DNA of 64,000 nucleotides from Xiphophorus maculatus. Lineage: Eukaryota; Chordata; Actinopteri; Cyprinodontiformes; Poeciliidae. Shown here piece by piece: positions 23,579 to 37,800 of the stretch. Where the stretch lies: NCBI RefSeq assembly GCF_002775205.1, contig NC_036453.1, positions 27,140,713-27,204,712 on the forward strand. The letters run 5' to 3'. The position numbers were made by a program, and so were the translations under genes. The notes beneath the pieces were generated by a model. That model was not told the DNA's origin. It searched no databases and was given only the letters and a program-made list of their open reading frames with translations. The first letter of the stretch is position 1. Each line of letters opens with the position of its first letter.

Positions 23579-24670
23579 CACATTTTCCATCTGGTAGGTC
23601 AGGGATCTGCAAACTGAGTCTCTGGAGACACAAGTGGCTCTTTAATATATTTATATATATCATCATATATTGCTATGCTTTTTGTGTAATTCTTTTTTAA
23701 GTGTTCCCCATAAAACACACTGACTCCAATGTCCCCTGTGGTAAATTTGATCTAGAACCAAACAGAAACTAAAGAAAACAGTAAAGACCATTATATAGAT
23801 TTTTTTAACCAGCTAAAAGAGGTTCAAAAGTTAATTGAGGATGAAGTCCTCAATTAACTTGAGGATGACACTTTGTAATGCAAAATATTATGCTTAGCGA
23901 TTTTTTGCAATGGGCAATGCAGTACTTAATTTAGAATTATTTTTGTGATATTTATGAATGGAAATTGTGTACAGCATCGGCTTTATTTATGTGAATATTA
24001 TTTTGTAGTTGTTCAGTACAAAATGTTGTATGTGTGCAAAATATTTGGATATATAATGGGTTTGTCTGATCCTGGTACTTAGCCTTGTTAGTTACTCTTG
24101 TTGCTCTTTTTTGAAGTTCGATTAGTGACTATTGTGTTGTTTTGTAATTAATTTCCCAAATCTCTCTGGAGTCACTTAAATAAAGTAAAACTAAAGAACA
24201 GCGCAGAATGTTAGGCTGTTTCTTTGTGAAGAAAAAGGTGTTTTGTCCTGAAACTATGACAGGCCCACTTCATGAACTGTGAACTGAAATAGAAAAACTC
24301 TGACTCATAATGTCCATTTTTCCATAGATGGACATTCATTCTTGTTTAAAGAAAAAAGGCCAACAGCTGTATGACGTTTAGATAAAAATAAGGGTAATGC
24401 AATTTCTAAGTATGATTTTCAAATAAAGTTTAGGATAAGGACTAGTAAGAACTGGTCATTAATCTGACCTTCTACCTTGATAATAAACTGGTTTTAGGTT
24501 TACTAATCCTATGAATTTAATAAAAAATGTTCTTCAAATGAAATGCATAGTTTTGAGTAAAAGGTGAGCAGACCCCACTAGGACTGTGTCGCTCCACAGC
24601 TGCATGTGTCTCATTAATGTTAGCAGATGTTGGGAGGTATGATGTAGTCTGATTCTGTTTCATATATATA
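23579..24670. other. No gene recognised; repeat-derived
   Basis: Begins with GTCAGGGATCTGC and ACAAGTGGCTCTTT, motifs shared with the hAT MITE at 44637. A 14-bp inverted repeat is at 23828-23860. Otherwise featureless and AT-rich. Confidence 0.45.
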
Positions 24671-24671
24671 C

Positions 24672-25030
24672 AGCTCTGGAAAAAATGACCAGTTCTCTGA
24701 TTCTACTCTTTATAGGTACATGTTTAAGTAAAATGAAGATTGTTGAACTACTGACAACATGTCTGAAATTCCAAGCAAAAACTTAGTATTTATTTTCAGA
24801 AAATGAGAAAAGGTCAAAATAACAGAAAAGATGTAGTGCTTTCAGACCTTGAATGATGCAAAGAAAACAAGTTTATATTCATTTAGAAACAACAAAACTA
24901 AGGTTTAAACTCAGGAAGAGTTCAGAAATCAATATTTGGTGGAATAACCAGGAGGTTTTCAATGGGGTTCAGTGCAGTGGGCTTTTAATGTCTTCCAGAC
25001 CTCTATGTAGTTGTTAACAGTTTCAGTTGG
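24672..25030 (-). mobile_element. Tc1/mariner-type transposon remnant
   Basis: The end CAGCTCTGGAAAAAATGACC and the following non-coding part are typical of a common fish Tc1/mariner family. Antisense GGTTTTCAATGGGGTTCAG corresponds to the conserved LNPIEN motif of the transposase. Confidence 0.7.
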
Positions 25031-25172
25031 ACAAAACTATTTAATTTCTTATGTGAATGTATGTAAATAAGCAGTGACGTTTAGAAAAATGCACTAACGA
25101 ATAAATCCTCTTGGGCCTTAGCCCTGCTAGGGTCTAAGCACCCCTAAAGGTCAAATCCTAGAATCGCCCCTG

Positions 25173-25914
25173 GTGACACATCATCCTCAAACATTGAAAA
25201 GGTGAACAAAGATATTTTAAATTGTATTCAACCGGAAGGTAGCGTTGAATTAAGAACATTAAGGTTTATTTTTTATAAAGTATTGTAAAGCTTTATGCGC
25301 GTTTTTGTCCTCAGGGTGGCGCTATTTATGTGTTTATCCCATGAGGGCTGTGGGCAGGAAGGCTCTCCTGTATTACAGTGTATCTGACGAAGCCTGACTA
25401 AAGACATTCGATGTAGGACAGTCTGTAATTTTCTTTTCAGTGGAACCTTCTCCTGAGTCAGGTTAAGACTCCCACAGAGCTGCTCTGCACAAGCCTGTAG
25501 GACTCGGGGGCTGACAGCATCCGGGCCTGTTCTGGTTCAGTAAATATGAAGATAACAGTATCACATTGCACGTGTAACTGCAGGGGGCAGTGTCGCGCCA
25601 CAGACTGAAATATTGGGACACAAAGATGTGCTTTGTGCAAGCAACCAGTGATTTGGCCATACAAAAAAAAACAACAACATAATCTTCACCTCATAGAGAT
25701 CACTTGCTTCATTGTTGTGAGTTTGGAAAATACTCTGGATTATCTGTAGAATCATGATCATAGACATTTCCATACATACTATGTATAGATCCCTTCTTTA
25801 TATTCTAAGGTTTTGCTAATAAAAACTGGTCCGTTGTTAAAAACTGTTTTAATGTGACCTTAACCTTTGCTTTCATTTGTCCAAGATACATCCTTCCTAA
25901 ACTATAATGCAATT
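25173..25914. other. No gene recognised
   Basis: Short intergenic sequence without a recognisable repeat or coding block. Confidence 0.4.
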
Positions 25915-26430
25915 TTCTTCAGCCGGGACAGGAAAGTTAGCCTGAGTTTATGGGAAGCAGAATGAAGCTAAATAATGGAAGGGGAAAAATTGCTAGAGGC
26001 TGTAAAAGACTGCAAACTGGGGAAGAGCTTCAGCTTTTCATCCACAAATGGGATGAAACATACAGAGATGAAATGATCTGGATTATATCTTTCAAGAATG
26101 GGGAGGGGGAAAAAAGAGCAACGTTCACAGATACTATTAAGACTAAATTGCAAATGATAATTTGTCAACATTTCAGTCTTTAGATATGTAAAGCTGGACT
26201 GTAATTGCAGCAAAAAGTAGCAGTGGTTTCACAAAGTATTGTCTTATTGTGGGAATAAAAGTACACAGCAAGCTTTTCAGAACTCACATTTGTAGGTCAT
26301 ATTTTCCCTTTCCTTCGTTTTCACAATTATTTAAAAATCCTGATCAATGACATTGAAATATGAGGATGTAACATGACAAAATGAGGCAAATTGGGTGTGA
26401 ATACTTTAAATGCACTACTTAAAAAAAAAA
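25915..26430 (+). mobile_element. Tc1-like transposon remnant
   Basis: A sense-strand transposase piece (GGGACAGGAAAGTTAG, later GAAGCTAAATAATGG and GGCTGTAAAAGACTGCAAAC) and an end reading GACAAAATGAGGCAAATTGG. Heavily decayed. Confidence 0.7.
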
Positions 26431-26439
26431 AAGTTTGTA

Positions 26440-28573
26440 ATTGGTATAAAAAAAAAAAACAGCACGTCAGATAATGTAAAAATACCTGCAATTTTATTTT
26501 TATTGGAAAAACAACTCATTTAAGCACAATTCAAAAGACAAATTATTTCCACACACAATAAATATAATGCAAATACATCAAAGACAGATTCAGCCATGAA
26601 CAAAAACAAATTCAAAAAATGTAAGGAAAAGAACAGTCAGGCTACAACTAATGTAGAAGTGTAACATATATACCTCCATGTTCAGTTGGAGATAATGGAA
26701 CCACAGTAAGATGAGACTGGTTCTCCCACAGAGTAGGGAGAAAGGCCCAGACATGTTCTAACAGCACACCAAAGCAACTCAAAAACAAATGTACAAAAAA
26801 AAATTTAAAAGGTTAAAAAAACAAAAAACAAACAAAAACGCACTCAAGCAGACAGCAAAAAACCGTCTAAAGTAAAACCCATGAAAAAAAAAGCTTAAAA
26901 CTGAGCCAAAACCTTTTCTTTAGACCCTAAAAAGGGTCAAAAACATCTAATCTCTTACAAAGAGAGCAAAATACACATAATGCTTAGTTTTTCTACACAT
27001 CAAGCTTAGAAACTTAAAATCGGCGACCTTGCCCTCTGAAGAAAAGTCAAACCAATACTCTCTCGATAAGGCCGTATGTATTTTAGTCTGTAGCTTGCAT
27101 AGGATTCATATACCTTTGTCTTCCTTTGTTTAAATGTTAGGGACATCCATAGGCACTGAAGACCAAACCGCCCTGTTTGTATTGCTATGTGGACACTTTG
27201 CGCCGACACATTTAAACAGGAGAGAAAGAAAGAAACTTGAGAACGAATCAATAAAGTACACCCTGAACACATGAAAACAAGTAAGGATAAGTCACATGGG
27301 TTATCAAATCGGTTTGGTGTTGCATCATCATCATATGGTGTTTTATTTCTTCTATTTTTTTTTAGAAATAAAATGCAGAACAGACTTTGGTATTGCAACT
27401 GGATTTGCTTTTCAGAAGCTCCAGGTTTTTTGAATAAGTGTATAACCATCCATGGTGCTTTGTGCTTGATAGCTACACGATAGACATCACACTGCTTTAT
27501 ATGTAATGGGAAACCAAGTATACCAGAAGTAACAGAATGGACACAGACCGAGGGGAAGTTTCATATAACACGTCTCCTTAGGCAACAGAGTGTAAAAAGT
27601 CATGATTAAACATAATTAGAAACCAAATTAACAGAAGTCTAGTATGTACGTCGTTCCCAAACACCGAATCGGTGGAAATTTGATGCTTTTTGGAATCTTT
27701 TGGAGTACTTTTAGGTGTAAAGTTACTCATAATAACTAATTTCCTCAAGGTTGACTATAAGTCATTTTTAAATTACTTCTGCTTAGATCTAGGACCATAA
27801 TCATCTGACCCAAACAAGGACCAGAGTGACGATAAATGGACATATGGTAGAAAATAAAGCTTTCAGAAAATAATTATTAGATTATTTTATGACCATTTTT
27901 TTCTCCATAATTTATGATAGTACTTAACTATAAAGAAATATGAATGGACAAGCAGTGGTTTGCTGATGTCAGACAGTCAGTTTTCATATCCAAACAAAGC
28001 AGTTTCAGGACAATCTCACATCCCATTTCATTACCTGTTTTAGGTAATTATTGTGCAGCTAGGAAGCTTGACTGAATAGAATACTTTCATTTTCCAAAGA
28101 TCAAAATACTGATTCTCATATCTTAACTGAAAACGAATTGAAGAAATACTAAAAAACTGAATGTCCGTAGCTACTTTGTTCGAGAGAACGAAGGTAAAAT
28201 CGCACAATGAAATTGATTAATTATCGAACAGCGTACAAAATAAAACTCACAGGAAAAGAAAATCACCAGCAAATATTAAGTCAATTCAAACAAAAAACGT
28301 TTTTCCTTAAGAATGTGCGGCACGTTAAAACGCAGATGTTCCCTTCCAGTTCTACGCTGGAACTCGCTGTTCTCAACATGCATCCTGGGTAATCAGCAGG
28401 TTGCAATTCAAGCCGCAACAAGCCAAGCACTGAAAACCCTCACATCGTTTCTGCGCCCGCAAAACAACCGAGCCCTTGATAACTTGTGCGGATGCAGAGC
28501 CGGTGGCCCAATGGCGGCATAGTGTAAAAGTCCAGTGGAATCCAGACGCTTCCTCAATGCTGAGGCAGTCCAC

Positions 28574-28574
<1 letters not shown>
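26440..28574 (-). other. Presumed eurl 3' UTR and intergenic sequence
   Basis: No gene was recognised. The sequence is AT-rich, with poly-A runs near 26440 and several oligo-A and oligo-T tracts. How far the eurl 3' UTR extends cannot be read from sequence alone. Confidence 0.4.

Positions 28575-28650
<76 letters not shown>
28575..28650. repeat. Trinucleotide microsatellite, about 25 TCA units
   Basis: An uninterrupted TCA run on the plus strand (ATG-type units on the gene strand). It begins about 45 bases after the eurl stop, so it should lie in the 3' UTR. Confidence 0.95.
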
Positions 28651-28651
<1 letters not shown>

Positions 28652-28694
28652 TTCACAAAGTCCACCTTTGGGGCTGCTGCCGTCTTCCAGCCCT

Positions 28695-28867
28695 TCATTC
28701 CACGGCGGCTCCGCTGGTGCTGGCCTTCACGCCGGCCCTGCTGATGTGCAGCCAGGGCAGTTTGGTGCAGTTTTTAAAGAGCTGCTCGATGGCGACGTGG
28801 CGGACGTGCAGCTCTGACGCCAAGGCGTCCTTCTCCTGCACGGCGGCTGTCAGCTCCTCAAAGACCT
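28695..28867 (-). CDS. eurl: eurl exon 5 with stop
   Basis: From TCCACAG|AG, coding [20 protein letters not shown], then [17 protein letters not shown], and ending at TGA 28697-28695. This is the most conserved stretch of the family and is probably helical. Confidence 0.94.
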
Positions 28868-31800
28868 CTGTGGAGACAGGCAGCACACAGACGTATGAAA
28901 CGATTAAATCTCTAAGAACTTCAAGCAACGTGAGCAAACAAACAAAAAAAAAAGTGACGACTTCAACGATGTTTCCTCACGAACTAAAATGGAGAGGCTT
29001 CACCAAGTTCTGCTCCTTATCAGATCTGACTTTTGGAATACCACAGCTGAAGTAAATCAGTTAATTAACCCTCATCTCTTCAAAGTTACATATTTGTTTA
29101 CTTTCTTTAAAAAAAAAAAATATTCCAGGCTAAAAATTACAATTTAGCATTACGGCCAAGCAAAGGAAGAAATAAATAAAAATTATGAGAAAAAAGAATT
29201 ACAAGAATTAAGTCATATCACAAAAATAAAGTGATATGGCTTTCAGTGTTGCAAGAATAAATTCGTAATATTAAGATAAAAAGTCATAGCATTGGAATAA
29301 AGTCGCAATAATACAAGGGGGAAAAAGTAGTAATTCTACGTGAATAATTTTACCAGAATAAAGTCGTAACATTAGTTGAATGAAGTAGTAACTTTATGAG
29401 AACTCCAACATGAAAAACAATAAAATATTAAACTGAGGAATGTTGAGCACTTGTGAAGTTACTTTGGTATCAGTTTAACAAATAATAAGAAAAAAACAAT
29501 CTTTTAACACATTCCAGTTATTCTAAATTATTATTAGAATAATTAGAAACAATTTTCCAAGCTTCTGCATATATTTTGTAGAAGAAAAAAAAATCACAGA
29601 CTAGAGCTGGTCATGTCGGATTTTGATCTCATTAAAACCACTTTTATGACTTTCTTCTGGGGTTTTTGTGTCTTTTTTCTGGTAATATTCTAACTTTATT
29701 CTTGTAAATAAAAAATTTAACATTTCTTCGTCTGGCCCTAGTTTTCAATGATATAAAATGGTCCAACATTCAGTTTTAGAATATGTTGCAGTCCTGAGGT
29801 TCCACTGAACAATGCATAATATGGATCAACTTAAATAATATTAAAATCTGAATATTGGACAGCTAAAAGAATCCCATTATGTTGGTAGGAAACTAATGCT
29901 TACTTTCAATCTGCTTCAGCAGTTGGCTGTTCAGCTGATGGAGCTCATCCACACTCATTTTAGTCACTGAAAGAGAACACATTGGTTTATTATTAGAGGA
30001 ACATATCATATTAAATTCTTGTACAGAAAGAACTATGCAGGGTGGAATGAGATGCAAAGATGGGGAAAAAATCATCTAATTTCTTCTACCTTACCTCCTA
30101 CAAATATTCTATTCTGACTTAATAACAAAGAAATAAAAGATTGAAAATCCACACTAACTACTACAAAAAAGGGAATTATTATAGCGTACATTCGTCTCTG
30201 CTGTGCCCCTGGTTTCTGTGCCGCTTCTGTCCTGATGCCTGCTTCCAGCTGTGCAGATCCTTCCGTCCGTCCCTGCTCCAACTGTCGGCCTGCGACTCGT
30301 GCAGCAGCTCCACCTCCTCGGTCGTTTGACTCTCCAGCATCCCCGCTGCGTACGCCGGCAGCCCCGTTGCCCTGGCCCTGTCCCAGCAGGGGGCGTAGCG
30401 GGGCACCTGGGCATCAGACTGGGGCAGCAGCTTGCGCTCGCCCTGCTGGCTGTAACAAAGGAGCTTTGCTCCCCGTCTGGTGCAGCCGCTGGAGGAGAGC
30501 GAGTCTTTGTTCTGGGCAAACTGGATGATGCGGTTCAGCTTCTGGCTGAGGGCCAGCTTCATACCCTCATAGGCACTTCTGGAGACCTTGGAATGGGACA
30601 GCTTTTGATTGGCAATGAGGTGGCATTTCTCAAAGCAGTCTCTGTGGCCACGCAGCGACTTTGAGTGCAACAAGGAGGCTGAGGAGACGCCTGCGTTAGA
30701 AACGGACAAAAACGAAGAGAGTTAGCGCCACAGCTAAAAAAAAAAAAAAAAAAAAAAGGGTTTTCCTACAGATTTATGGTTTATAACTCTTAAAATGTGT
30801 CTAAAAATCTAAACTGTGTGTTGATAACCGCACACAATAAATAATTTTTAGACCTTTGAGGAGGTAGATAAGATTTGTGTATACGATCAGTTTCTCATTC
30901 AAGTATAGTCCAATTACAAATCTCTGAAGATTAAGGAAATCAGGGCCAAACAATTGACTCCCAATAGTTCTGGGGAAAAAAAAAAATTTAAATTTATCCA
31001 ATAAATGCCCCAATGAAGTCCTACATCCCTCAGACAGAGCACCTGTAAGACAACCTGGAAGTAAAATGGGTCGCCTTTATAAACCAAGGGAAGTTGAAGG
31101 TGAAAATCACTTGTGTGTGTGTTTGAATCTACAGAGAGGAGTGTGTGACGAACAGCAGACTGAGTGGTGGCTTTCTTTGCATGGCCTACATTTCTCAGCA
31201 GATAGAGGTACATGATGTAGCCCAACTTGAGGAGATTAGTCACTGATCTTTAAACTGTTACAGGAGATCACAGCGGCACGCTTAGCTTGCACTTCAAATG
31301 ACCATGGCCGCTTTTGCACCACAAAACAAAATACAATCAAAACTGGAGCACAGCACCATTCAAAATTACACCCCAAACAGGTCAAAACATGAGTATCTGC
31401 CACCAGATACAGTGTAGAAATGTCCCTTGATGTTTTAATGTACTGTTTCATTAATAGTAAAGTGTCTCTAAAACACCCATAAAATGTTTACCAATGAGCT
31501 AAAATAATATTTTAGACCTGAATCTACTTCATTTCTACTTACAGCTACAGGACAGTGTCAAACTAGATTAAGCAAATTAGGTTCAAGTCTCTCCTGGTCA
31601 TCTGTCTCCACCAGCTAGAGCTGCCAAGGATTAGACGGTCCAGAAAGGAAATAGTTTCCTTTCTGGACCGTCTTAGGAAATGCAGACATCATAAGTAAAA
31701 TTACATGCAATTACATTCATGTTTCTCCTCTTGCTTGCAGTTTAAATGTTGCATTTAAAACTGGAGCAACTGTAGTCCAAGCTCAGGGGTCTTGAAACTA

Positions 31801-34800
31801 ACCAATCATTTTATAGTGTTCAGGAACCTATTTTCTAGTAATAAATAGTGATGCACCGATCCGATATTAATATCTGTGTCGGTCCTGATATTTAAAAAAT
31901 TGTAGAAATTGTAGAAAAATTCAGCACTTTTCTTCTGTATCGGATCGGTATCAGACGATACTGAACCTCAGATATCTGCATCATATCAAAAGTGAAAAGA
32001 AGGGAATTGGTCCAACTCTAGTAATAACTAACTAGAAGGTCTAAAACCAGACAGTAAATGTTTCATTTTCTCCTTAATTTTCTTAAGTAGTTTTTAAGTA
32101 CTTGCAAATAGATTCAAAATGTGGTTTTAGTTTGGACCGTTAGCTTTAATGGCTCTCTTCCAGAGGAGAGTTTTAGACCATTACACAACCATGTGTTTGG
32201 GAATCTATTCTTAGCTTCTGTATATTTGTGCTTGGCCCAGTGTGCCTTGAAAGACAGATTTTTATTCTGTGGATTAGCCTTGTGAGGAAACCACATTACG
32301 TAATCCAAGTTGGTTGCAACTCTGGTCAAAGGACCTATAATAACGGCTGCAAAAGCTTTCAGTCAAACAGCGATACTAAGCTGATCAGTCACTGAAGCAC
32401 ATTTCCTACCACTAGCTTCGTAACAGAAAATTATAACAACATAAAAAAAAACATTGGCCCAAAACCAGGGCTGTGTGCAGCCAGCCAAAGACCTCACTCA
32501 CCCTAAGCAGCTTAGCATTGCTGCCTTTCATGGGCGCACACATTAAGCACAAACACACACAGACTATTGTGGAGGTGAAGTCAACATTGTTGAGCTGTGA
32601 CAAGTGGCGATAATACACACCACGGACCAATACGCTTGGGGTTTCTTTTCTCTGCTCTCTTGAGGGAGGAGTCAGACTTGCCAGAAGAGAAAGATGGAAA
32701 ACATGCTTGGTTAAGTCTGACAGAAACCTCTGAAATGTAAACAGCTGGTGTTATTGATCTGTTTCAGTCTGAAGGCAGCTGTGGCTGCGAGCCGAGTTAA
32801 TTATTCTACAGCACTTGGATTAGTCAAGCAAGAACTGAACGAGCAAAGTCTATAAGAAAAAAAAGGCCCAAATTCCCACTCCTATTCTTAAAGCTTAAAT
32901 ATTACAGTTTCAAAGTCTTTACACAAAGAATTAAAACTATATTTTAATAGGCTCTAATTGCTTCTATTTCAAAATAGAAAAGCAGCAATCATTCACACTC
33001 TTGCTAATCTAATATAACACTGATTATTGCATTTACATCCTCTGTAATATATAATTAGAAACTGAAAGGAGGTTAAATTTAACAGTAAGTTCTAATTTCT
33101 AGAATTATTACAACTTTTATTGTTCTGCTCTTTGTAGAAAAACTCAAATGAGTTGATATTAAGTGGTTCATTAGTCAAGCTGTTTGGGTAAAGGAAAGGC
33201 AAAGGCGCTTTCAGCTAACTGAGTGGCAGCAACAAGTGGGGGAGGGGGGCCTATTCTATGTTTCATCTAGCAACAGAAACCCCTGGTCACTCTGGTACTT
33301 TACTGGGTATTTTCTTGAACTTACGTAACATTTCTTTAGTTTTGAGGATGCAGTTTTTAAAAGATGGACAGTTTGGTTTTAGGGGAGCCCAACTTTTTCA
33401 CTTCTGCAATACAGATATCTCAGTGTGTGGGATACAAGCACTACTAGACAGAAATTCTGGGGCCGACTAAATGCTAGATGTCAATAGAGTTGCTGCTTTT
33501 GGCTGATACTGGACCAGTTTCTGATATTGATATTAGATCGGGACAACCTCTATTTGGTCTATGTAGGCCTGTAGTGATAAACGATAAATCAATTAATCCT
33601 ACGATAAATTAAAACTATCGACGTCATTTTAATTATCGGCATTATCGTCTCTTCTGACCTTTTTCTCTTTCTGTTGATGACACTGAATGAAAAAAGGCTC
33701 AACTCCGGTGCTTTCCACTGACCCTCCCTTCCTCATTTCCTTAGTGTAAAGTCCAGCACACACGACACGATCTTAGAGCTGTCGGCCCATTTTCAAAACC
33801 TGAGACCACACATTAGCCGACAGAAATCCTAGGTATAACGGTTCCACCGGGTTCGTTCCTGCCGTGTGGTGTCCAACAATGGGCACAAAATAATGGCTAC
33901 AAGTCCAGTTAAGTAATTATAAAACCAGGCATTAATCAATGCTTTACTACAATCTACCTGCAATGCATGTGGCTAATGTCAGCGTAAAGTCCTGACTGAA
34001 TGAAAATCATTAACATTATTTACGTCACGTTAACGAAGAACAGCTGAAAAGTTACCGGGTTTATCAACTGCGGTAGCAATTTCGCTCCAACTCCTCCTCT
34101 TGTCATTTCTATATTCTTTGCATGTTGAATAAACATTAATGTTGTTTCCACATATCATCTCCAATGTCCGCTGGACTTCGGGTTGCGCCGTGTCAGCTGT
34201 TTGGGATTCCCCGACGTAATTTCCCCTCAGAAAACACGGAGGAGAATCTGCGCTCTCTGATTGGCTACCTGTCACATTCAACAGGAAGCGTTAAAGCTCC
34301 CAGTGGGGAAAAACCCTGATTTAGATCGGAGCGGCAACGACGATCTACCGTAACACACCACACAATCTTAGAAAGACCAACATTCTAAGATTGTCGTAAG
34401 GGGAAAAATAGGAGCAAAAAATCATGTAGTGTGAACTATTGCATCAGGTAGTCGATGTGCCCATTTTCTCTATTTAAATCTAATTATTACTGAAGGGCAA
34501 CATAATATACAGACTTCATAATCTTTTGGTTGAATGCAGTATTTATTTCCACTTTGGCTTTATGTTGTTTAATTTTTTTTCAAGTGCGTTTTTTGTTAAT
34601 GGAGACTAAGAATCCATGTTATTTTTGTTTTTGGTTGTTTTGTTTATTTTGTTTATCAGCTCAAGTGTTAAATGTTCTTTTGAAAATAAAGTGTATCTAT
34701 CTTTGGCAGGAAATCGCATGCATTATTACCTCATTTCCATTACATCAGTGTTAAAAGGTCTTCAAACAATATTATCGGTTATCGCAATAATTTTTTGAGA

Positions 34801-37800
34801 CAATTAATCGCTGAGCAAAATTTGCTATCGTGACAGGCCTAGGTCTATGCTCCATAATGTAATCATGAGCCTTAGGCATTTTAGATAAGAAAAAATGATC
34901 TGAAAAGGTTTAAAAAAAATGAAAAGTAGCAAACAAAAAGCACCGTCTTTGATGCATGGAATTTAAGAATTAAATTATAATCAAAGTACTGTCTTACTGT
35001 AGCCTTCTCCCCACTAAGAAATACTAAACATATTCACTGTGTTGTGGTTTCTTATGAAGAAACGCACAGTGGCCCTGCACGTCATTAGTTTTCAAAACAT
35101 TCACTTTGAAATGCCTTTTTTGAACAATCTGATTACCTTAAGAAAAACAGGAGGTTTTAGTTGAATATTTGAGTCACTGTGTAAAGGGCCGAATTCAGTC
35201 ATTTACAATTTCTTCAACTTGATCATGGAAATAAAATAAAAATCTGTTGTGCTGTTTTTCTGCTATTCAAGCATGTTTCATATCGAGACAAACAGATATT
35301 TTGCTTTGTACCTGAGAGCGATAACCAAGGCTAGCATACAGTGTGGCTAGCAGCAACCACATACAGCCATCTGGTTTTGCTCTGGGTGGAAGAGCTGGGG
35401 TAGGACACCCGATCCTTGACACACTTCAGAGTAGTGGACGGTTGAAAGTTGGTAGTGAGAACAAGTGGGTCAGAGGTCATCAGAGGTTTTCTGCAGCTCA
35501 ATAGAATCTGTTAGCAGTAGCTGCTGCTATAGCATAAAAGCAGGCCGGCTTCCAGATCAACTCGGAGATAATATGAAAAGCAGCGAGCTCCAGAAAAACG
35601 GTTCAAACACCTGTCAACCACTGCAAACTCCACAACGCTTCCTTCCAGTGTAACTGCAGGAAATAACACTTACTAAACTGTAACCAAACTCCTCCACAGT
35701 TCGGCTTACAGTAAACTTCTAGAAACCTGAAGATTACTGGGGTTACTCAATCTCAAACTGGCTTGTGTTAAAATAAAATGTCTTTAACTTCCAATTAAAA
35801 GTGTTGCTCGGACAAAAGAGGATTTTCAAGAGTCTACATGATAGAAATATTTTGCCTTCTAACCAAAGCCTGTTATAAAAGACTTAATGAAATAAAGACC
35901 AAACTCAGTAGTGACAGTTTATTTGCAGTTGCCAGGTTAACAGAGACTAAATCCTTTTGCAGGATTTATTTATTCAAAAGCATAATATAATGGTAAGCAG
36001 GAGGGCTCTGGAGCATTTGTCATAACAGCTTCTGTGTTCGATTATATAGCTGCAACAGGGAGCAAAATTACCAGGCATCTCTATAGCTGGTGGGGTGAAG
36101 AGTTGAGCCTCGGTAAATTAGTTGTTTATAAGGGCGCGTAACAATAGACTCTGTAGAGCTGCAACAATCGACACCATCTGAGTTTCACCAGGCGTCTGCT
36201 GAGGGATTTTTGTTTATTCAATCTGAAAACAGGCTCATTGTGTTACGAGGTCTCAGCAAATATCTGCATCTGCATTATGTAAGCACATATAGGAATGCTG
36301 CTGAATTCGACACCTTGCTCTTAACAAGCGGCCGGAGATGACCAAATGACCAATGAAAGGAGAGAATTGTGGTTACCCTAAACACATTTCACACACGCAG
36401 GATGGTACGTGCGAGGAACGACCCTGCTGATGCTGTTGTGTGACAAAAATATACAAAGGACGGCTCAAATAACACGTACACATTATTTTCAACAAAGAAC
36501 AACACACTAACTTCAGCAGCCTAATTATGGGACCAACAAGCCCGGTACCAGTAAGTTAACTTGGGCTTTAGGGAATCTGACAGATGGTCTTATTAAATAA
36601 ATAAGTATGTTATCCAAGCATAGAGTCTTCATTATCTATAATAAGCTGAAGTGAAAATCTGATTTAGTATTCTTACAGCGCCATATGGATTTATATTAAA
36701 ATCAGATCAAAGTTTGCTCTTTGTGTTATATTTTTAGCATGAAATTTATTTTAATTCACTGGATACCAGTAGAGGAAAGTCTGCTGGTGGGTTTTATCGA
36801 AAGTTTTGTATGATTTATTAGCACAAATACTTTCTTTATGTTTGAACTAATAACAGTCAAACAACAGCATGTCTGCTCTGCATTTAGCATGACAGGAAGC
36901 TACAAAAACTAGATAAGCTATCAAATGTTTTGCCTGGAATCATGCGCTTTCCCCACAGCAAATTATGAGTTGGATTATGTTCAGAATCTAACTCTCTTTC
37001 ACCCATCAGCTGACATAAACAACTACTAATAACTGAAGTTTGGTAGTTTGTGATTTAGGTTAGCCAATATCAAATTCCCAACAAAGTCGGAAAAGCTCTG
37101 GATTACATGTTGGTTCAGGTTCACGCGGCGTTTCCTGTTAAAAAAAACAAAACAAAACAACAACAAGCAGATAAACTGGCTTCGACTGTTCTGTTTCTGA
37201 ACAACAGACGACTGTGTTGATGCTCAGGGCTATGTGAAGCACCCAACTGAGATGGAGCAGTAAAAGAAAAGAAAATAAACATCTCCAAGTAAAAGAATAA
37301 TAAGTCAAAGGTTGAGCAACGCAGAAACAAGCCAAGTGATGTCTATTTTGAAGAAACCGGCAAACACATAGGCATATAGGGCTTCCTCAGATACAACAAT
37401 GCCTTCACTTCCTGTGTAAAACTGTGCCCCAAAGTTTTATTGAAGTTAGTGTTTTCGTCATCACTGTGAAGGGATTGCTTATTGATAATCAGTTCCATAT
37501 GTAGACAGCGTTAAAGCTTTGCTTTATGCTTATGTATTTCATGATTCTTGGAACTCTCGGGAGGACAAATTGTTAAAGTTAAAGCTGCTTGCAAATAATC
37601 TGACTAAACAGCAAGCCAGCAGCGAACATTCTTACAGGCAAGTCTCGACATCTGTCTTCCGTGCAAACATCCAAACAACGACCAGGAGGCCGTGGGCGGA
37701 AATGAATACAAAGGTCATGTAGCGTCGCACTATATCGCATCTGATTTCTGCTGTGACTATACAGTCTCTTAATTATTTTATCCATATTATAGATCAACTG

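Noticed and set aside
20915..25172. A single large hAT element bounded by CAGGGGCG and CGCCCCTG
   Set aside because: The ends are inverted and similar, but the flanking 8-mers (CTGCAGCC and GTGACACA) do not match, so one insertion is not supported.
28476..28817. Poly-Ser, poly-Ile and poly-Met frames around 28.5 kb
   Set aside because: They are translations of the TCA microsatellite and the opposite strand of eurl exon 5.
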